Shown: positions 10,842-22,130, counted from the first letter of the stretch. The stretch is DNA of 64,000 nucleotides from Magicicada septendecula (GCA_034769895.1 CM068372.1:378114910-378178909); one strand, 5' to 3'. Made by a program: numbers and translations. Notes: generated by a model from the sequence alone, not told the origin.

Positions 10842-13800
10842 TGTAAAGATACTTCTCTTTTACCATTTTTAAAATACTACACTCATCATAATACTCACCG
10901 CTGCCAGAATTTTACTTGCGTCATTGTCCTTGTTAAACTTACACTATTAAACTGCCCAGGTCGCCACGAATTTTTTGGTTATATGTCGAAACCCTTACAC
11001 TCTTGCCCTTATAAAAATCCCGCTATCTGACTACTCTTAAAAACTCAGAAAACCCCTAGAACGTTAGACGAGGTTGTCAACACAGAATAGGAAATGGTTA
11101 TGGTGTAATAACTACACTAACACATGGTTATGCTACGAAACAAATATTTTTACTGTTATCTTACTTTAACTCAGTTAACATCTTAACTTTAACATCTTAC
11201 ATGATAATTTACTTTTTCTTCGAGCAATACAACAATAGAAAATACAAACCATTAACGTTTACTTATATTGTATAGATATATTTTTTAAAACAAAACAGCC
11301 CAGTATTTGCATACACACATTCATTCATTCAACCTTTAAAATTTCCCTTATTTAGAGCTCTGTACAAAAAAATAAAAGTTAATTATTGTCTGGTAGTTGA
11401 TTTACTCATGGCGCCTCCCTGGCTACGTCGCACTGTGCACATGTTTGCATATTGTAACACGAACTTTGGTGTTACCTGTTTTATTTAAATGTTATGTTGT
11501 GTGTATTTAAATTACATACGCCGCCCGTTGGAAGCGTCAATTTGTAACAAATAAATAATGTGTCTCTCTTTACTTTCTGCTCCACTGAAGGGTTCGTCGA
11601 TCTGTAACAAATATATAAATGTAGCGACTTATTTCTCCTCGCACTGGAGTCGTCAATTTGTAATTATTAATACGTTATGTTGAACGGCGAATGATTTTGT
11701 AATCTGCCGCTCGCTCCCACTATACGTACCGTTTCCGCGACGTCACTCACCGTCGTGGTGTCCGCTGTGCTCTGTGAACTTATTTTCTAAATGGAACAGC
11801 AATAATAACGACGCAAATATAACATCAAACATATATCCTTATAGAAATCATTTATTCAGTAAAGCATTGGTTAATTGTTTCTTAAATCTGATTATGATAA
11901 TCACAATTGTGGCGCAAATTATACGTCTTCTTTTTACCAGTTGGTACAGTAGTAGCAGATATTATTCCGTATTTAGACAGACCAAAAGAATGCATTGGTT
12001 ATTGTTTCCATTACAAATAAAATATCTCAGGGCGTATCTGGTTCGGGGATTACATTTAAACAAAATATTGTTCTATAAATCAAAATACAAGTTTTACAGT
12101 TCAAGGATATTACTAAGTTTAGAGTGTAATGTGCACACAGGCAGTCGGATCGTGATTACTAGTTATTATAGGTTATGTCCAGTTTAGGTGTTTAATAATT
12201 ATTATCAAAATCAAAGGTTCTTGTGGTGTTTGAAAAGGTGTCAATCTCAAATCGTGTTATTAGTGAGTGTTCTTAGTGTTGGTGTGATATGGTGTCTGTA
12301 GTTTTAGTTGATCAATTCTTAAAAAGTCGTGTATACAAAAGTTGGTGTTGATACATAATATAATAAAATGTCAAAGTCACCAAATCCTCTTCTTTGTATG
12401 GTTCTTGGTCGAAGATAGGGCCCACGTCTGCTTCGGTCCTTCTCCCTGGTTCTTGATTCTTCTATTTCAAATACTGGATGTTCCTCACTTGTTTGTAATA
12501 GTTCGTGTTATGTATCTCTATCTGTATTAATATGTCTGGAACGTGTTTTCACAGTTTATTTTTAATTATGTTAGACGTTTTACAAACGCGTCTATACGCT
12601 ATGATCGTTGTTAAAGAAGTCTCATTTTATTTATCCGAAATTTCTGGTTGCTAAGGGTAAACTTGGAATCTGGTTGGTTGATTCAGATATAGATTGTCAT
12701 ATACTTTCATTATTTCAAAATCTAAATTTGTTCAAAACCTTTAAATTAGTATAACTTTTCTGTACTGATTGGGAATTTAAAACTATTAGCAGCATTATTT
12801 TGATCTTTACATTTGTGACATATAGACACTAAACATGCCTACTTTTACTTAAGAAATACAGCTGTTACAATTTTGTTATTTGAATTTTTCTTAAATAACT
12901 TAAGATGGATTATTTTGTTTCTAGATACGTTGTGTACACTATTAACTATAAATCTATTTATCCTTCCACATTTGTTTTACAAAATCCCTAACATTATTAT
13001 CTAAAATTTACAAAAGTTGGTTTTACCTGGCCTATGTACTGGTGTTATCTTCATCACCATGTTTATAAACATTTTACCTTAATGTTATTTTCCATGACTG
13101 ATATCTTAGTAAACCTTTAACAGTTAAATTAACCTTTAACAACCATAAAAACTGTTTAACATATAACACTATCTTAACAAAACAAAAGGATATACTATCC
13201 TATTAGTTTAATCTCATGCCCACATGGCTATGATTCTACTGAACATTTGAACAAATAAACTGCTTTTTACTTAATCTATACAATTGTTTAACACTTAGCA
13301 ATAACATCTTTTTTTAGTCTACTTTGCTTTGTTAATTAATTGATTACTGTTTAATACCATAATTACTGGTATCCCTTTCCCCTTTAACATAGTCATATTC
13401 CTATAGGTTTAAGGAATTGGGAATATAAACAAATATTCTCCCAATTGTTATCTTGGTATATACTTAATATTAGCACTTGACTGGTGATACTTGTTCAAAA
13501 AACACTTGGTTTATTATTTTATCACTGGTTAGTATTGCACTGTTTGGATTCTATTTATCACACTTATAAATAATTAATCTATCTAGTTTTGACTGTTTGA
13601 CTAATTATTTGTTACCTTCTCATGTAAGTATTATTTCCACTTTTATCATGTAATCTTACATATAGTATTTTCTTAAAATTAATGTACATTAGTTTATTTA
13701 TTAACTGTATTGTACTTCAGTATCATTTTGGAATGGTTTTGTTTTTATATTTATTCTTATTGGTTTTTATGGGTTTTTACATTTTATTGTCATTAAAAGA

Positions 13801-14899
13801 ACTTCACTCTTGTTATAAAATGTTACTGTGAACAAGTTATTATTTGTTGTTTTCTGGACAATCTTATGATCACTGTTTGTTACAATTAGTTGTATGGTTC
13901 ATGTATCTATAATAAGGTTTGTTATATTTTCATTACATCATTTAAATTAATCACTTACTAATATTTCTTTTTACATAGTATTACATGTTTGGGCCTATTA
14001 TCCCTCAATTTGTATTTTGATTATCTTGATATTATGATACATTGAATGAAACCATTTGTTTCTTTATAGTACTGGTTCATAAGCCGTCTGTCTTTATAAT
14101 TATTTATTTTGTCATTATTGAAAGTTCATGTCATAATCGGGGTTGAATGTATTTTGCATCACTTTGCCTAAATCATTAATTTGGGTACGGTCAGTTGTAT
14201 TACTAGTCAGTCTGAAATGTTAGTCGTTCCTCTTCACTATCATCTTGGAAGATATTGTTCTTCTTGTTTAGCTTCTTATCCAAAGTCTTCATTAAATCAG
14301 GTACGATATTAAGTTGTTCCTAATGTAATGTTACAATATTTACGCTATTAATAACTTTTCGGCCCGCCAGCCCGTTATGTTCCAACGGCCGCTGCCGCCT
14401 CACAACCATGCCACTATTGATTTACATTTTGTTATATAGTGAAGACGAAAATTTGTGTCCAGTCGGCGGACGCCCACTATTCACGTCCGGCGCTTTAAGA
14501 TGTTATTGTCCGACTGCCCGACGCTCCGATGTGCGTCGGTTCAAGCTACATCCGCCAGCTCGAGCGGTGATTGGCTGAGCCGCTCACGTGACCTGTCTAA
14601 TTACCCACGTTGTTCCGTTCTGTTAATGACTTTGGTGTCGAGAGTATTGTAGAGACCCACGGGCGCACGCTTACAGCTGCAAAGTTTTTCTTTTCTCCCC
14701 AACGGAAAATGCAGGCATGTGCGCACTGGTTCGCATTCCAACGCTGTTATCGTTTGTGCCAAGCATGGTATGATACGGAATTGCATACAGGGTGTCCAAC
14801 AAACATGTCTGAATGACCGAAAAGGATGTCCAAACCGATCAGTCCCAAATAATTGAAAATCAAAAATAAAATTATATCCCTCAAAATTGCCCCATTACA
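10842..14899 (-). mobile_element. 5' LTR of element 0m with insertion
   Basis: It matches 5527-6700 on both sides of the insertion 11453-14335. Removing the insertion and one TSD copy gives about 1171 bp, the expected LTR size. Confidence 0.9.
11453..14335 (-). mobile_element. 2.9-kb LTR-like insertion (noncoding), TSD ATAT
   Basis: It starts TGTAACACG and ends AATGTTACA, flanked by ATAT at 11449-11452 and 14336-14339. It is AT-rich, and I see no credible gene. The GC-rich end (11520-11770) carries three related units of roughly 60-70 bp (GCGTCAATTTGTAACAAAT near 11547, CGTCGATCTGTAACAAATA near 11597, CGTCAATTTGTAATT near 11649). Read on the minus strand, that end resembles the right end of the insertion at 28748-38183, so I place it on the minus strand as a solo LTR of a related large family. 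Confidence 0.6.
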
Positions 14900-14903
14900 A
14901 TGT

Positions 14904-15038
14904 GTGAATAATTATCGTATATAATTACGTTGCTTAAACTAGGTTATGTTTTGGTAGCGTAACGTGCTTGTGAAATTATTGTTTTTACTTCTATATTTGG
15001 ATAAGGAGTTTATGTGTGGAGTATTTTGATTGGGTATG
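14904..15038 (+). other. Internal 5' segment of element 0
   Basis: Resumes the leader of element 0 between the element 0m TSD and the Tigger insertion. Noncoding. Confidence 0.6.
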
Positions 15039-15040
15039 TA

Positions 15041-16666
15041 CAGTAAACCCTCGATTTAACGGACCTCGGTTTAACGGACTTCGGATTTAACGGAAAAAAA
15101 AACTGAAACATCAAGCATGGTAATGTTTTTAGGCTTTTGAAACGTATAATGTGCATAAACTGCAGACTCTCCTGTTCTGGCGATATTGCTTGGCTATCGG
15201 AGCCTTCTGTCGTTTCTTTTCTTCTTGTTTTGAAACACGCACACTTTCTCATCTTCAATTGTATTTGATGAGAACGGAGTATTTATCAAGAATTCATTTA
15301 ATTCTTCACGATCCCTGTCTTTGCGTTGTCGTTGACGCAGGCACCGCACACGTTTAGTGGAAGACATCACGACGACTAACACTGAACAATATACTCTGAT
15401 ATGCATCTTATTTCACTGTGAAATATTCTCGTCCATCAGCTAATACAGCAAGCATTACAGTGGCACGTAACTTTTCATTTCCCGTAATCGTTACTGTTAC
15501 AGATTTGGTTCCGTTTCGGTCCACAGTAAATATTTCCCATGTGTTCAAGTGAATAATTATGCTTTTTGCGTAAATGAATGACAAACCGCTGGGGAGTTTT
15601 TCTTTGTAGTCACTTGGTAGTTTTAGCGCGAGTGATGTACGTCATTTAAGCGCAAATCCATTTCACCACATCATTCGTCTTTTACACCCGAAGCTGGCTT
15701 TGAAACCAGAAACTTTTAATTCTTCTGCGATTTCTAAAGCTTTTAATTTTAAAACATGTCTAGTGACAGGGAGTCCTTGCCTTCTTAAAAGCCGTTAAGT
15801 GTTCACAGACGCTGGACTCTACTGCTACAAAACGCCCAACTTGAGGTCCCACGAATGCTCGTCACGCAGTATTTGCATTTAAAAGTCGTTCCTTCTGTTT
15901 TCTCCATCGTCGAATACAGGATTCATCAATATCGAATTTCCTTGAGGCTTTGCAATTGTATGTTTTTTCTACATTTTGTATCACAATTAATTTATAATTC
16001 GCATCGTACGAGTTACGTTTAATTTGATCTGACTGCGTGCCTTTAGTCTCCACAATATCACTCATACCGCAAATGCACTATAAAAACGCCGAATAAAAAC
16101 AAAGTACAGATAAGCGATGTTGTCGCTGTTACAATAGAAAACCACACTGGTAGTTTACCTGTTATTTAGAAACATGTTACTCACACCCCTCTACTCATCC
16201 TTTGTCTTGCTGCCTACAGAAGGGTGCGAACACGCGCGTGTGCGCACGCACTTACACATTATCTTCCTATTCTTTCTTCAGTTTGCTGTTATACATTTGG
16301 TTGTAGTCATAAATCATAACGCCAGAGTTAACTACAGCCAGGCAAACTTCTGTTGCTTAGGCAGTAAACAACTCATAGATACCAAAAGCGTTCGTCCCGC
16401 CAGAAGTCAGGTATAACTTCGAATTTCGTTAGCGCACGAATGCAAGCCGCATGCCAAATTAGCGACCATGTTTTTAGGAGAAAAAGTGCGGCTTGTATTC
16501 GGAACAATACGGTATTTGCATGATATTAATAGTATTAAAATTTCAAGTGTTATAGGCCTATTCGATTTAAATATATCCTCAAAAAACAAAATTTCCGATT
16601 TAACGGACTTTCGATTTTACGGTCACCCCTCAGCCCCAATTAGTCCGTTAAATCGAGGGTTTACTG
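15041..16666. mobile_element. Tigger/pogo-like DNA transposon, internally deleted
   Basis: The terminal inverted repeats CAGTAAACCCTCGATTTAAC (15041-15060) and their complement at 16647-16666 are flanked by a TA duplication (15039-15040, 16667-16668). The GATTTAACGGAC motif recurs subterminally (about 15060-15095 and 16590-16625). TA target plus CAGTA...CCTCG ends are typical of the Tc1/mariner superfamily, Tigger/pogo branch. Only an N-terminal DNA-binding fragment is coded, so it is non-autonomous. Confidence 0.85.
15862..16065 (-). pseudogene. N-terminal helix-turn-helix of a Tigger/CENP-B-like transposase
   Basis: 67 codons. The core KRNSYDANYKLIVIQNVE followed by SRKFDIDESCIRRWRKQ fits the Brinker/CENP-B-type N-terminal HTH found in Tigger-like transposases (pattern K-R-x-S-Y-D-A-x-x-K-L, ending W-R-K-Q-K). 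The DDE catalytic domain is missing, in line with the short element. Confidence 0.6.
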
Positions 16667-16706
16667 TATAATTATTGTATTAAAAAAAAAAAAAAATGTG
16701 TTTAAA

Positions 16707-17085
16707 ATGGCTGAGGCACTTGTAACCGAAATAGATTTCAAAGAAAGGTGGAAGCAGCAGGACAAAGAACATTGGGATAACATGCAGAATGAGATGAAAA
16801 AACAGATTAACGAGTTAAGAAAAAAAATGAAAAACGGAAGCGAGAGATGGATGAATTACAAGAGAAGCGGAGAAGAAAAACAGAGGAAAGAAGGAAAAAA
16901 GTAAATGAAGAAATGAAACAACTTAGAGATAGGATTAGATTAAAGGGGAATCTAAGTGAATGGGACAGAGAAAATTTGCAATTTCTGGAGAAGGCTATTG
17001 AGAAAGTGGAAAGGAAAATAGCTACAGGTGAGTGCAAGAGAACAAAAATAATCAGATAGTGGATGATAAGGTAGGTAAAAGTGAT
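16707..17085 (+). pseudogene. Gag-like coiled-coil N-terminus of element 0, frameshifted
   Basis: I chose the start ATG at 16707 because MAEA... lines up with MAEN/MADN of elements 2 and 3. The first frame is E/K-rich (DFKERWKQQDKEHWDNMQNE) and stops at 16904. A second frame from about 16847 continues the coiled coil (KVNEEMKQLRDRIRLKGNLSEWDRENLQ), and a third gives IVDDKVGKSD just before the solo LTR at 17086. It was probably the first part of the ORF that resumes at 18273. It likely mediates Gag-Gag or Gag-helper contacts (inference). Confidence 0.55.
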
Positions 17086-18257
17086 TGTAACGGTACAGAA
17101 TTGGGAGGCAGATAATTGTAACGGGACATATCAGGGACGGGAATAAATTTTAATAATTGCAAATAATTTTGAAAAGCAGTCAGTGTGCACCTTTGTGGAA
17201 CCTCGTTTTAACCAGCCACACCTGCAACATTATTACAAAACACCACGTCTGTGTTTGTCTTTGGAGTCAACTAGTCTAGACGTATTACGTAACCGCTGGC
17301 AACTCATGCGGCCGTGAATTACGGAAAATGCCAGTTTCAACAGGCAGCAAAAAATTATAAGATTTCCCGGGCTGAGCGTCTGGACATGATGGCCAATCAG
17401 AGAAGGCGAAGTCAACAATACATACGTTGGCGCGCAGCTGGGCCAAAGCCTAACACCACAGTCGTTGATTAACAGCAAAGTCATTAACCAACAGCAGAGT
17501 TGAATAGCAGTCAGCAAACAGAGCGGACATAAAACTAACCGTAGCCTCGGACGATTTTTTGGTAGACCGAAAAGTTCTAAGTAGGTCTACCAAAATGTGA
17601 ATTTAAACCGTATAACAGCAAACAGTTTATAATACTGCCGGAAAAATGTTCAGAAAGTGAATGCGGATAGTTCCGTGAAGAAGACGAAAACGATATAGTG
17701 CACCGTAGTTTAAACCATGTGCCTCTAAACACAAGGAGGAGATAAAGTTACAAGTTCGTGTATTTTTGGCCAGAAGTGTGTCGGTAAAGAGAAGGGGTAA
17801 TGAGCTCAATAAACGGGGTTTAAAAACAAAGTGTAAAAAGAACGAGAGAGTGAGTGATGTAATAAAGGGGGAGAAAGAAAACATTAAGGAGAGTACTAGT
17901 TCGTATAATATATAGAATTTACATATTTTGATATTGTAATCTTATTAACAAAATTATAGAAAAAGTAAAGAGGGAAAAGAAAGAAGTTAATTTTTATGGT
18001 AAATAAAATAGTATTTCATGAATAAGTGTTAGAATAAGTTATTACGCCCGTTTAACATAACCTGTCCTGTATGGAAAATCTCGCCTAAACGAACCTGGTA
18101 AGTATGTAAAGTAAAAAAGGGGAAAATGTATTAAGGTTTCCATATTTGTCATTTGGTTTAAAAATATTGGTGGCGACCTATAAGTAATTTTGGAATCTTC
18201 TGTTTTGATAAGTCAGGGTAAAGGGTAATAAGGGCTAGTGCGTAAAAAGATTGCACA
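17086..18257 (+). mobile_element. Solo LTR, family related to element 0
   Basis: It starts TGTAACGG and ends GATTGCACA. Its middle aligns with the element 0 LTR (GTCTAGACGTATTACG, GCCGTGAATTACGG, GCCAATCAGAGAAGGCG, ACGTTGGCGCGCAG, GTAGACCGAAA). No PBS follows and no partner LTR was found. No clean 4-bp duplication flanks it; instead a similar 18-base stretch lies on each side (AAGGTAGGTAAAAGTGAT / AAGGTAAGTAAAAGTTAT). A second possible LTR start, TGTAACGGGAC, is at 17117. Confidence 0.6.
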
Positions 18258-18272
18258 AGGTAAGTAAAAGTT

Positions 18273-19646
18273 ATGTGGGGGGATAAAAGTAATAAAACGT
18301 TACATGATAATAATCACGATCTCACAAGGGACAATGGTGACATAATTGAAAATGTGGTGATAGAGAGTGATACATTGAATAATGATAGTGGAGGTAGTAA
18401 TGATGATACTTTTACAAACAACAGTGTTAATTTAAGTGCAGTGGAGATAAAAAACGAGGTAGGTGAGGTTAATACAAGTGATAATCAGAAAAATGTTAGT
18501 TTAAGTACAAACAAGGTTATAGTTGATAAGGTAAGTGGAAATAATAGTGACAACTATAATTATAATGAGGAAATAATTACGAATAAGCAAGTGATAGACT
18601 ACAAGGTGAGTAATAATGTGGTTAAAATAAGTGAGGATGTTAGTGGGGAAAGAATTACGAATAATAATGGTGATAGTTTAAATACAAGTCAGGTGATAGT
18701 AGACAAGGTGAGTAAAAATGTTAATTACGATGAGGAAATAATTAACAAGGGTAAAATAATCGTGAATAATAATAACAAAGTAGTTGATAATGAGGTATTT
18801 ATGCATGATACATTAAGAAATAATAGTGGTGATGATGAGAGTAGAAAATTATTTGAGGTTAGAGGAGTATTAGTGAATATTATTGAGTTAGAAAGGGAGT
18901 ACAAAGAGAGTTTAAATGTAGAGTGTGAACAGAGGGCAAAATTTTCCCATGATAATGGTGAAGCAGAGACTTCACGAATGTTTTTGGAGGACGAGAGTTC
19001 CTCGATAGTGTTTGTAGAAGATAAAAGATCTTCAAAATGTCCCTTGGTTGGTAGTGTGTCTGGTAAGGCCAGATGGTGTTTAAATAATTTTGCTGTATTG
19101 CCCTCTATGTGGAGTGAGAATGTGAAATTGGGTTCGGAAAGTGATCATGAAGAGAGAGATAGAGTGATAGAGTTGTTTAAGTTAAAGACAGTTTATAAAG
19201 AGTTAGTGGAGATTTTAACTAGAGAGGGAGGTGATAAAATTAACTTACCTAGTAATGAGACTGAGGTAACTGATGATGATAACAATGATGACTTACCTTG
19301 TAATAAGATTAAAGTAATTAGCACAGTAGTAGATGATTATAGGGATAATAATAAACACTTACCTGTTGTGAGGGTTAGCATACTAGTAATAGCTGATGAC
19401 TATAGTAAAGAATGTATAAACTATTTAACTGAGACAAATGATACCGAAGGAGACTTAACCATACCCGATGTAGACACGGCATATGATAAAATAATAATGG
19501 GGGATGACCCTGGGAATTATTATTATGGTATAATGGAAAAAACAAATTTTTATGGTTATTATATTAACAATAGTAATATAATGAATTTAAATAAAAATGA
19601 ATTGTGTATGTTCAACATAAGACTAATTTTCGATGACGGTGGTTAG
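18273..19646 (+). CDS. DDGG-family ORF protein of element 0 (457 codons, open)
   Basis: The longest intact member of the family. Residues 1-175 are low-complexity N/D/E-rich with reiterated (V/I)xDKVS or DYKVS motifs, each coded by AAGGTAAGT or AAGGTGAGT, a consensus splice donor. In the middle lies KARWCLNNFAVLPSMWSE, then an acidic/basic helix (ERDRVIELFKLKTVYKELVEI), then a polar tail ending IRLIFDDGG*. The order RWC block, helix, DDGG terminus is the same in elements 0m, 2 and 3. No protease, RT, integrase, zinc knuckle, signal peptide or membrane segment is visible. The N-terminal Gag-like part is cut off by the solo LTR, so this ATG may not be the original start. Confidence 0.65.
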   Translation: MWGDKSNKTLHDNNHDLTRDNGDIIENVVIESDTLNNDSGGSNDDTFTNNSVNLSAVEIKNEVGEVNTSDNQKNVSLSTNKVIVDKVSGNNSDNYNYNEEIITNKQVIDYKVSNNVVKISEDVSGERITNNNGDSLNTSQVIVDKVSKNVNYDEEIINKGKIIVNNNNKVVDNEVFMHDTLRNNSGDDESRKLFEVRGVLVNIIELEREYKESLNVECEQRAKFSHDNGEAETSRMFLEDESSSIVFVEDKRSSKCPLVGSVSGKARWCLNNFAVLPSMWSENVKLGSESDHEERDRVIELFKLKTVYKELVEILTREGGDKINLPSNETEVTDDDNNDDLPCNKIKVISTVVDDYRDNNKHLPVVRVSILVIADDYSKECINYLTETNDTEGDLTIPDVDTAYDKIIMGDDPGNYYYGIMEKTNFYGYYINNSNIMNLNKNELCMFNIRLIFDDGG

Positions 19647-20813
19647 ATAAATAGTGAATGAACATTTAATTATTTGAGTTAATGGTATAATTACTGGGCT
19701 GACTTATGTAATGAGGTGTGGTAAACAATGAAATGATATGACGAAAATTGTAAGTAAATTTGTGTTGGTGTTAAATGTATTGTGGCAAGGGTATATTGTT
19801 GGAATGTACACAGTAGTTTATGTTAAATGTTTGTAGCAATGATTGATGTTATAATAATAATAATAATAATAATAATAGTAATAATATTTTATTTGACCAA
19901 ATAATTAACAGGAGGTAATTATGAATTTTATGAACTAGAATCATTTTGGATAAGATAATTAAAGTAACAAACTGTTTTGAGAAAAGGAAGAAATTAAATT
20001 AAAGTTGAGTAGGAATTAAATTAATTTAAATGCAAATTTGGGTATGAACTTAAATTTATTTTGTTTTGACTTGGGTAACAGATGATTGAATAATGTAATA
20101 ATAATTGAAGGTTGATGAAAATGCTGATTTAATGGGCAATTGAGATTAAAATTGTAATGTTTATAACTTTTTATCTAAATTTAAAGGTGAAATGTTGGTG
20201 TTACCTGTAATATGTATTCTACAGTAAGGTTGTTATGATTTATTTGTACTTTATGTAATCAATTTGTAATTTTGGAGGGGAATAGTGTTCTGTTAGGGGA
20301 GAAAATTAACATTATACAATTTGTATGGGATTTATATGTATTAGATGTAAGTACACAGTAAGCTTATATTGCCAGGTGAACATGTATTTATGTTGTATCA
20401 TGTTTAAGGGTGAACCATAAAGGGTTGAATTGAGCATTATGTAACCGCGTATGAATGTAGAACGGAGATATTTGTATATTACCAAAATGAATAAGCAACC
20501 AGTACTTTGAAAACAGTCAACCAGTACTTTATTAATGACATACCAGTACGACTAAGAGGAAACGAATCAGTTGGGGATATGGAGTAATGGAAGGCCGGTT
20601 ATTGATATTTTAATTGAATGTTTCAGAGTCAGGTGATACTGTGGTGATGGCCTGTCTGATTTTATGATGTTGGGATCTCAAGCCGAGAAGTCCAGCAAGG
20701 TCGGATAGGTGCAGCCACAGCCACCGGACTAGGGGTTAAGTAACCCTTGATTTTAGTAAGGATTTAAGGGGGGTTGCGGCGCTATATCCTCGCTGACCCT
20801 CTTAGGTTGTAGG
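19647..20813 (+). other. 3' noncoding region of element 0
   Basis: AT-rich, with an (ATA)n run near 19849-19890. From 20494 it carries the conserved 3' domain: CCAGTACTTT twice and CCAGTAC once (20496-20550), CTAAGAGGAAAC, then GGGATCTC...GAGAAGTCC (about 20673-20694). Confidence 0.75.
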
Positions 20814-20853
20814 CAATGAGAGTTTTTATGCTTCGGCATAAAACGTCTCATTG
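20814..20853 (+). promoter_or_regulatory. PPT-adjacent hairpin, element 0
   Basis: The outer stem CAATGAGA (20814-20821) pairs with TCTCATTG (20846-20853). The inner stem TTTATGC/GCATAAA is capped by TTCG (20832-20835). GGGGG and the LTR at 20861 follow. Confidence 0.9.
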
Positions 20854-20860
20854 GGGGTAT

Positions 20861-21752
20861 TGTAACGGTACAGAATTGGGTGGTAAAGAATTTTAATAAA
20901 TGTCAATCCAAACAGTGTACAACCTCTTGGGAACCCCTGCTTTCACAATGCTGCATACCATGTTATTGAAAGAGACTAGTCTGTTTATGTCTGGAGCCAG
21001 CCCGTGTAGACGTATTATGCAACTACCTGCAGCTTGTGCTGTCCGTGAATTACAGAAAAATACGTAATTGACACAAGCCAGCTTCATCAGGAGGCAACAG
21101 CTGCAGGAGTGGTTGGCCCAGTTTAAACCGGCCAATCAAAGAAGGTGCCTTAAAACACCTACGTTGGCGCGCAGACGGAACAACGCAACACCTTGACACA
21201 GTTGAATAGCAGTCGTTAACCAGAGTAAACGTAATGTCCGCCTCGGGAAAGTTTTGGTAGACCGAAATGTCTAAGTAGGTCTGCCAAAGAGTGGAGTTCA
21301 ACAATGTAACAACGAACAGTTTGTGTAAATAAAGGTTTTGAAGAGAGTAAGTTTGAATATTTAGGTAGAAAGCAGTCAAACAACATAGTGTGCAACACCT
21401 GGAACCTCACATCGCCAGGTACCACGATGTAGTTACTGCAAACGACTTTTATGTTGGCCAGAAGTGTATCAGTGAATAATAAGTGTTAAAAGAGCTCGAC
21501 AAAAGGTGGGAAATAAAAAGTTTACGTTACGGGGAATTTTCTGAGGTAAGGGGAAGTCAGATAGCAGGATTATTTTAATTTTTTTATAAGGGCAAGAGTG
21601 TATAAGTTTACATATTCATCTATAAAATATGTTGGTGACCTGAGCAGTTTAAAAGGTAAGTTCAAAGTATTATGACGGTAAGTAATATTCTGGCAGCAGT
21701 GAGTTTTATTATTGTATTATTTTATAAATGGTAAAAGGTTTATACCGCTACA
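20861..21752 (+). mobile_element. 3' LTR of element 0
   Basis: 892 bp, TGTAACGG...GCTACA. Relative to the 5' LTR it lacks about 270 bp near 21522. TSD CTGT follows at 21753-21756. Confidence 0.9.
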
Positions 21753-22040
21753 CTGTTCTACATTATGGTTCCGGTTATCAACGGCTGTCCCCTTTTACTC
21801 CTTCCTGCAGTCTCCCAGTTCTGAGCTGCCTTAGGAAATCTTGCATTCTGCATTCTTCTTACATTCTTACCATCTTAGTCTCCTTTGTTCAGTCTTGTCA
21901 ATTATTGTTTTCCAACCCCCATCGGTTTTCGTATCTCGCTATTTCTAATCCTTTCTTGTCTGAATCTGCCATCCGATCTTCTCCAGAAATCCATCCAATA
22001 ATCTCCATTAAAGAACCATATAGGCCTATATTTAAGTATA
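21753..22040 (-). pseudogene. LINE reverse-transcriptase ORF, C-terminal region (right half)
   Basis: Minus-strand reading from 22040 leftward gives, in shifting frames, RQERIRNSEIRKPMGV, IIDKTEQRRLRW, VRRMQNARFPKAA and TAGRSKRGQP, in the order seen in the C-terminus of many insect LINE ORF2 proteins (…RxRxRNxxIR…QLRWYGHVxRM…GRRxRGRP). Several frameshifts and stops. It continues at 4272-4017 across element 0. Confidence 0.7.
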
Positions 22041-22081
22041 CAGTTATCTCTTTAGTTACAGTGCATTGTTTCAAGCTGACT

Positions 22082-22130
22082 CTGTGTGTGTATGTGTGTG
22101 TGTGTGTGTGTGCGCGCGTGCGTGTGTGTG
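22082..22130. repeat. (TG)n/(CG)n microsatellite
   Basis: Alternating purine-pyrimidine run with a GCGCGCGTGCG core, in the intron about 75 bp before the ATPase exon at 22207. Confidence 0.95.

Larger units (their letters stand above)
5527..14899 (-). mobile_element. Element 0m: non-autonomous LTR retrotransposon, minus orientation
   Basis: It is inserted 75 bp past the PBS of element 0. LTRs are at 5527-6700 (its 3' LTR) and 10842-14899 (its 5' LTR, with a 2.9-kb insertion). The target duplication is ATGT (5523-5526 and 14900-14903). In element sense the order is 5' LTR, PBS, Gag-like/DDGG ORF (10608 to 9281), long noncoding 3' part, hairpin and polypurine tract (6749-6703), 3' LTR. It has no pol genes. 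Confidence 0.9.
4273..21752 (+). mobile_element. Element 0: non-autonomous LTR retrotransposon (host of nested insertions)
   Basis: The ends are fixed by matching LTRs (4273-5434, 20861-21752) and a 4-bp target duplication CTGT (4269-4272 and 21753-21756). The internal part has a PBS, a Gag-like coiled-coil segment (16707-17085), a long ORF ending in DDGG (18273-19646) and the conserved 3' domain, but no protease, RT or integrase. Three later insertions inflate it: element 0m (5527-14899), a Tigger-like transposon (15041-16666) and a solo LTR (17086-18257). Without them it is near 5.3 kb. Confidence 0.85.
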
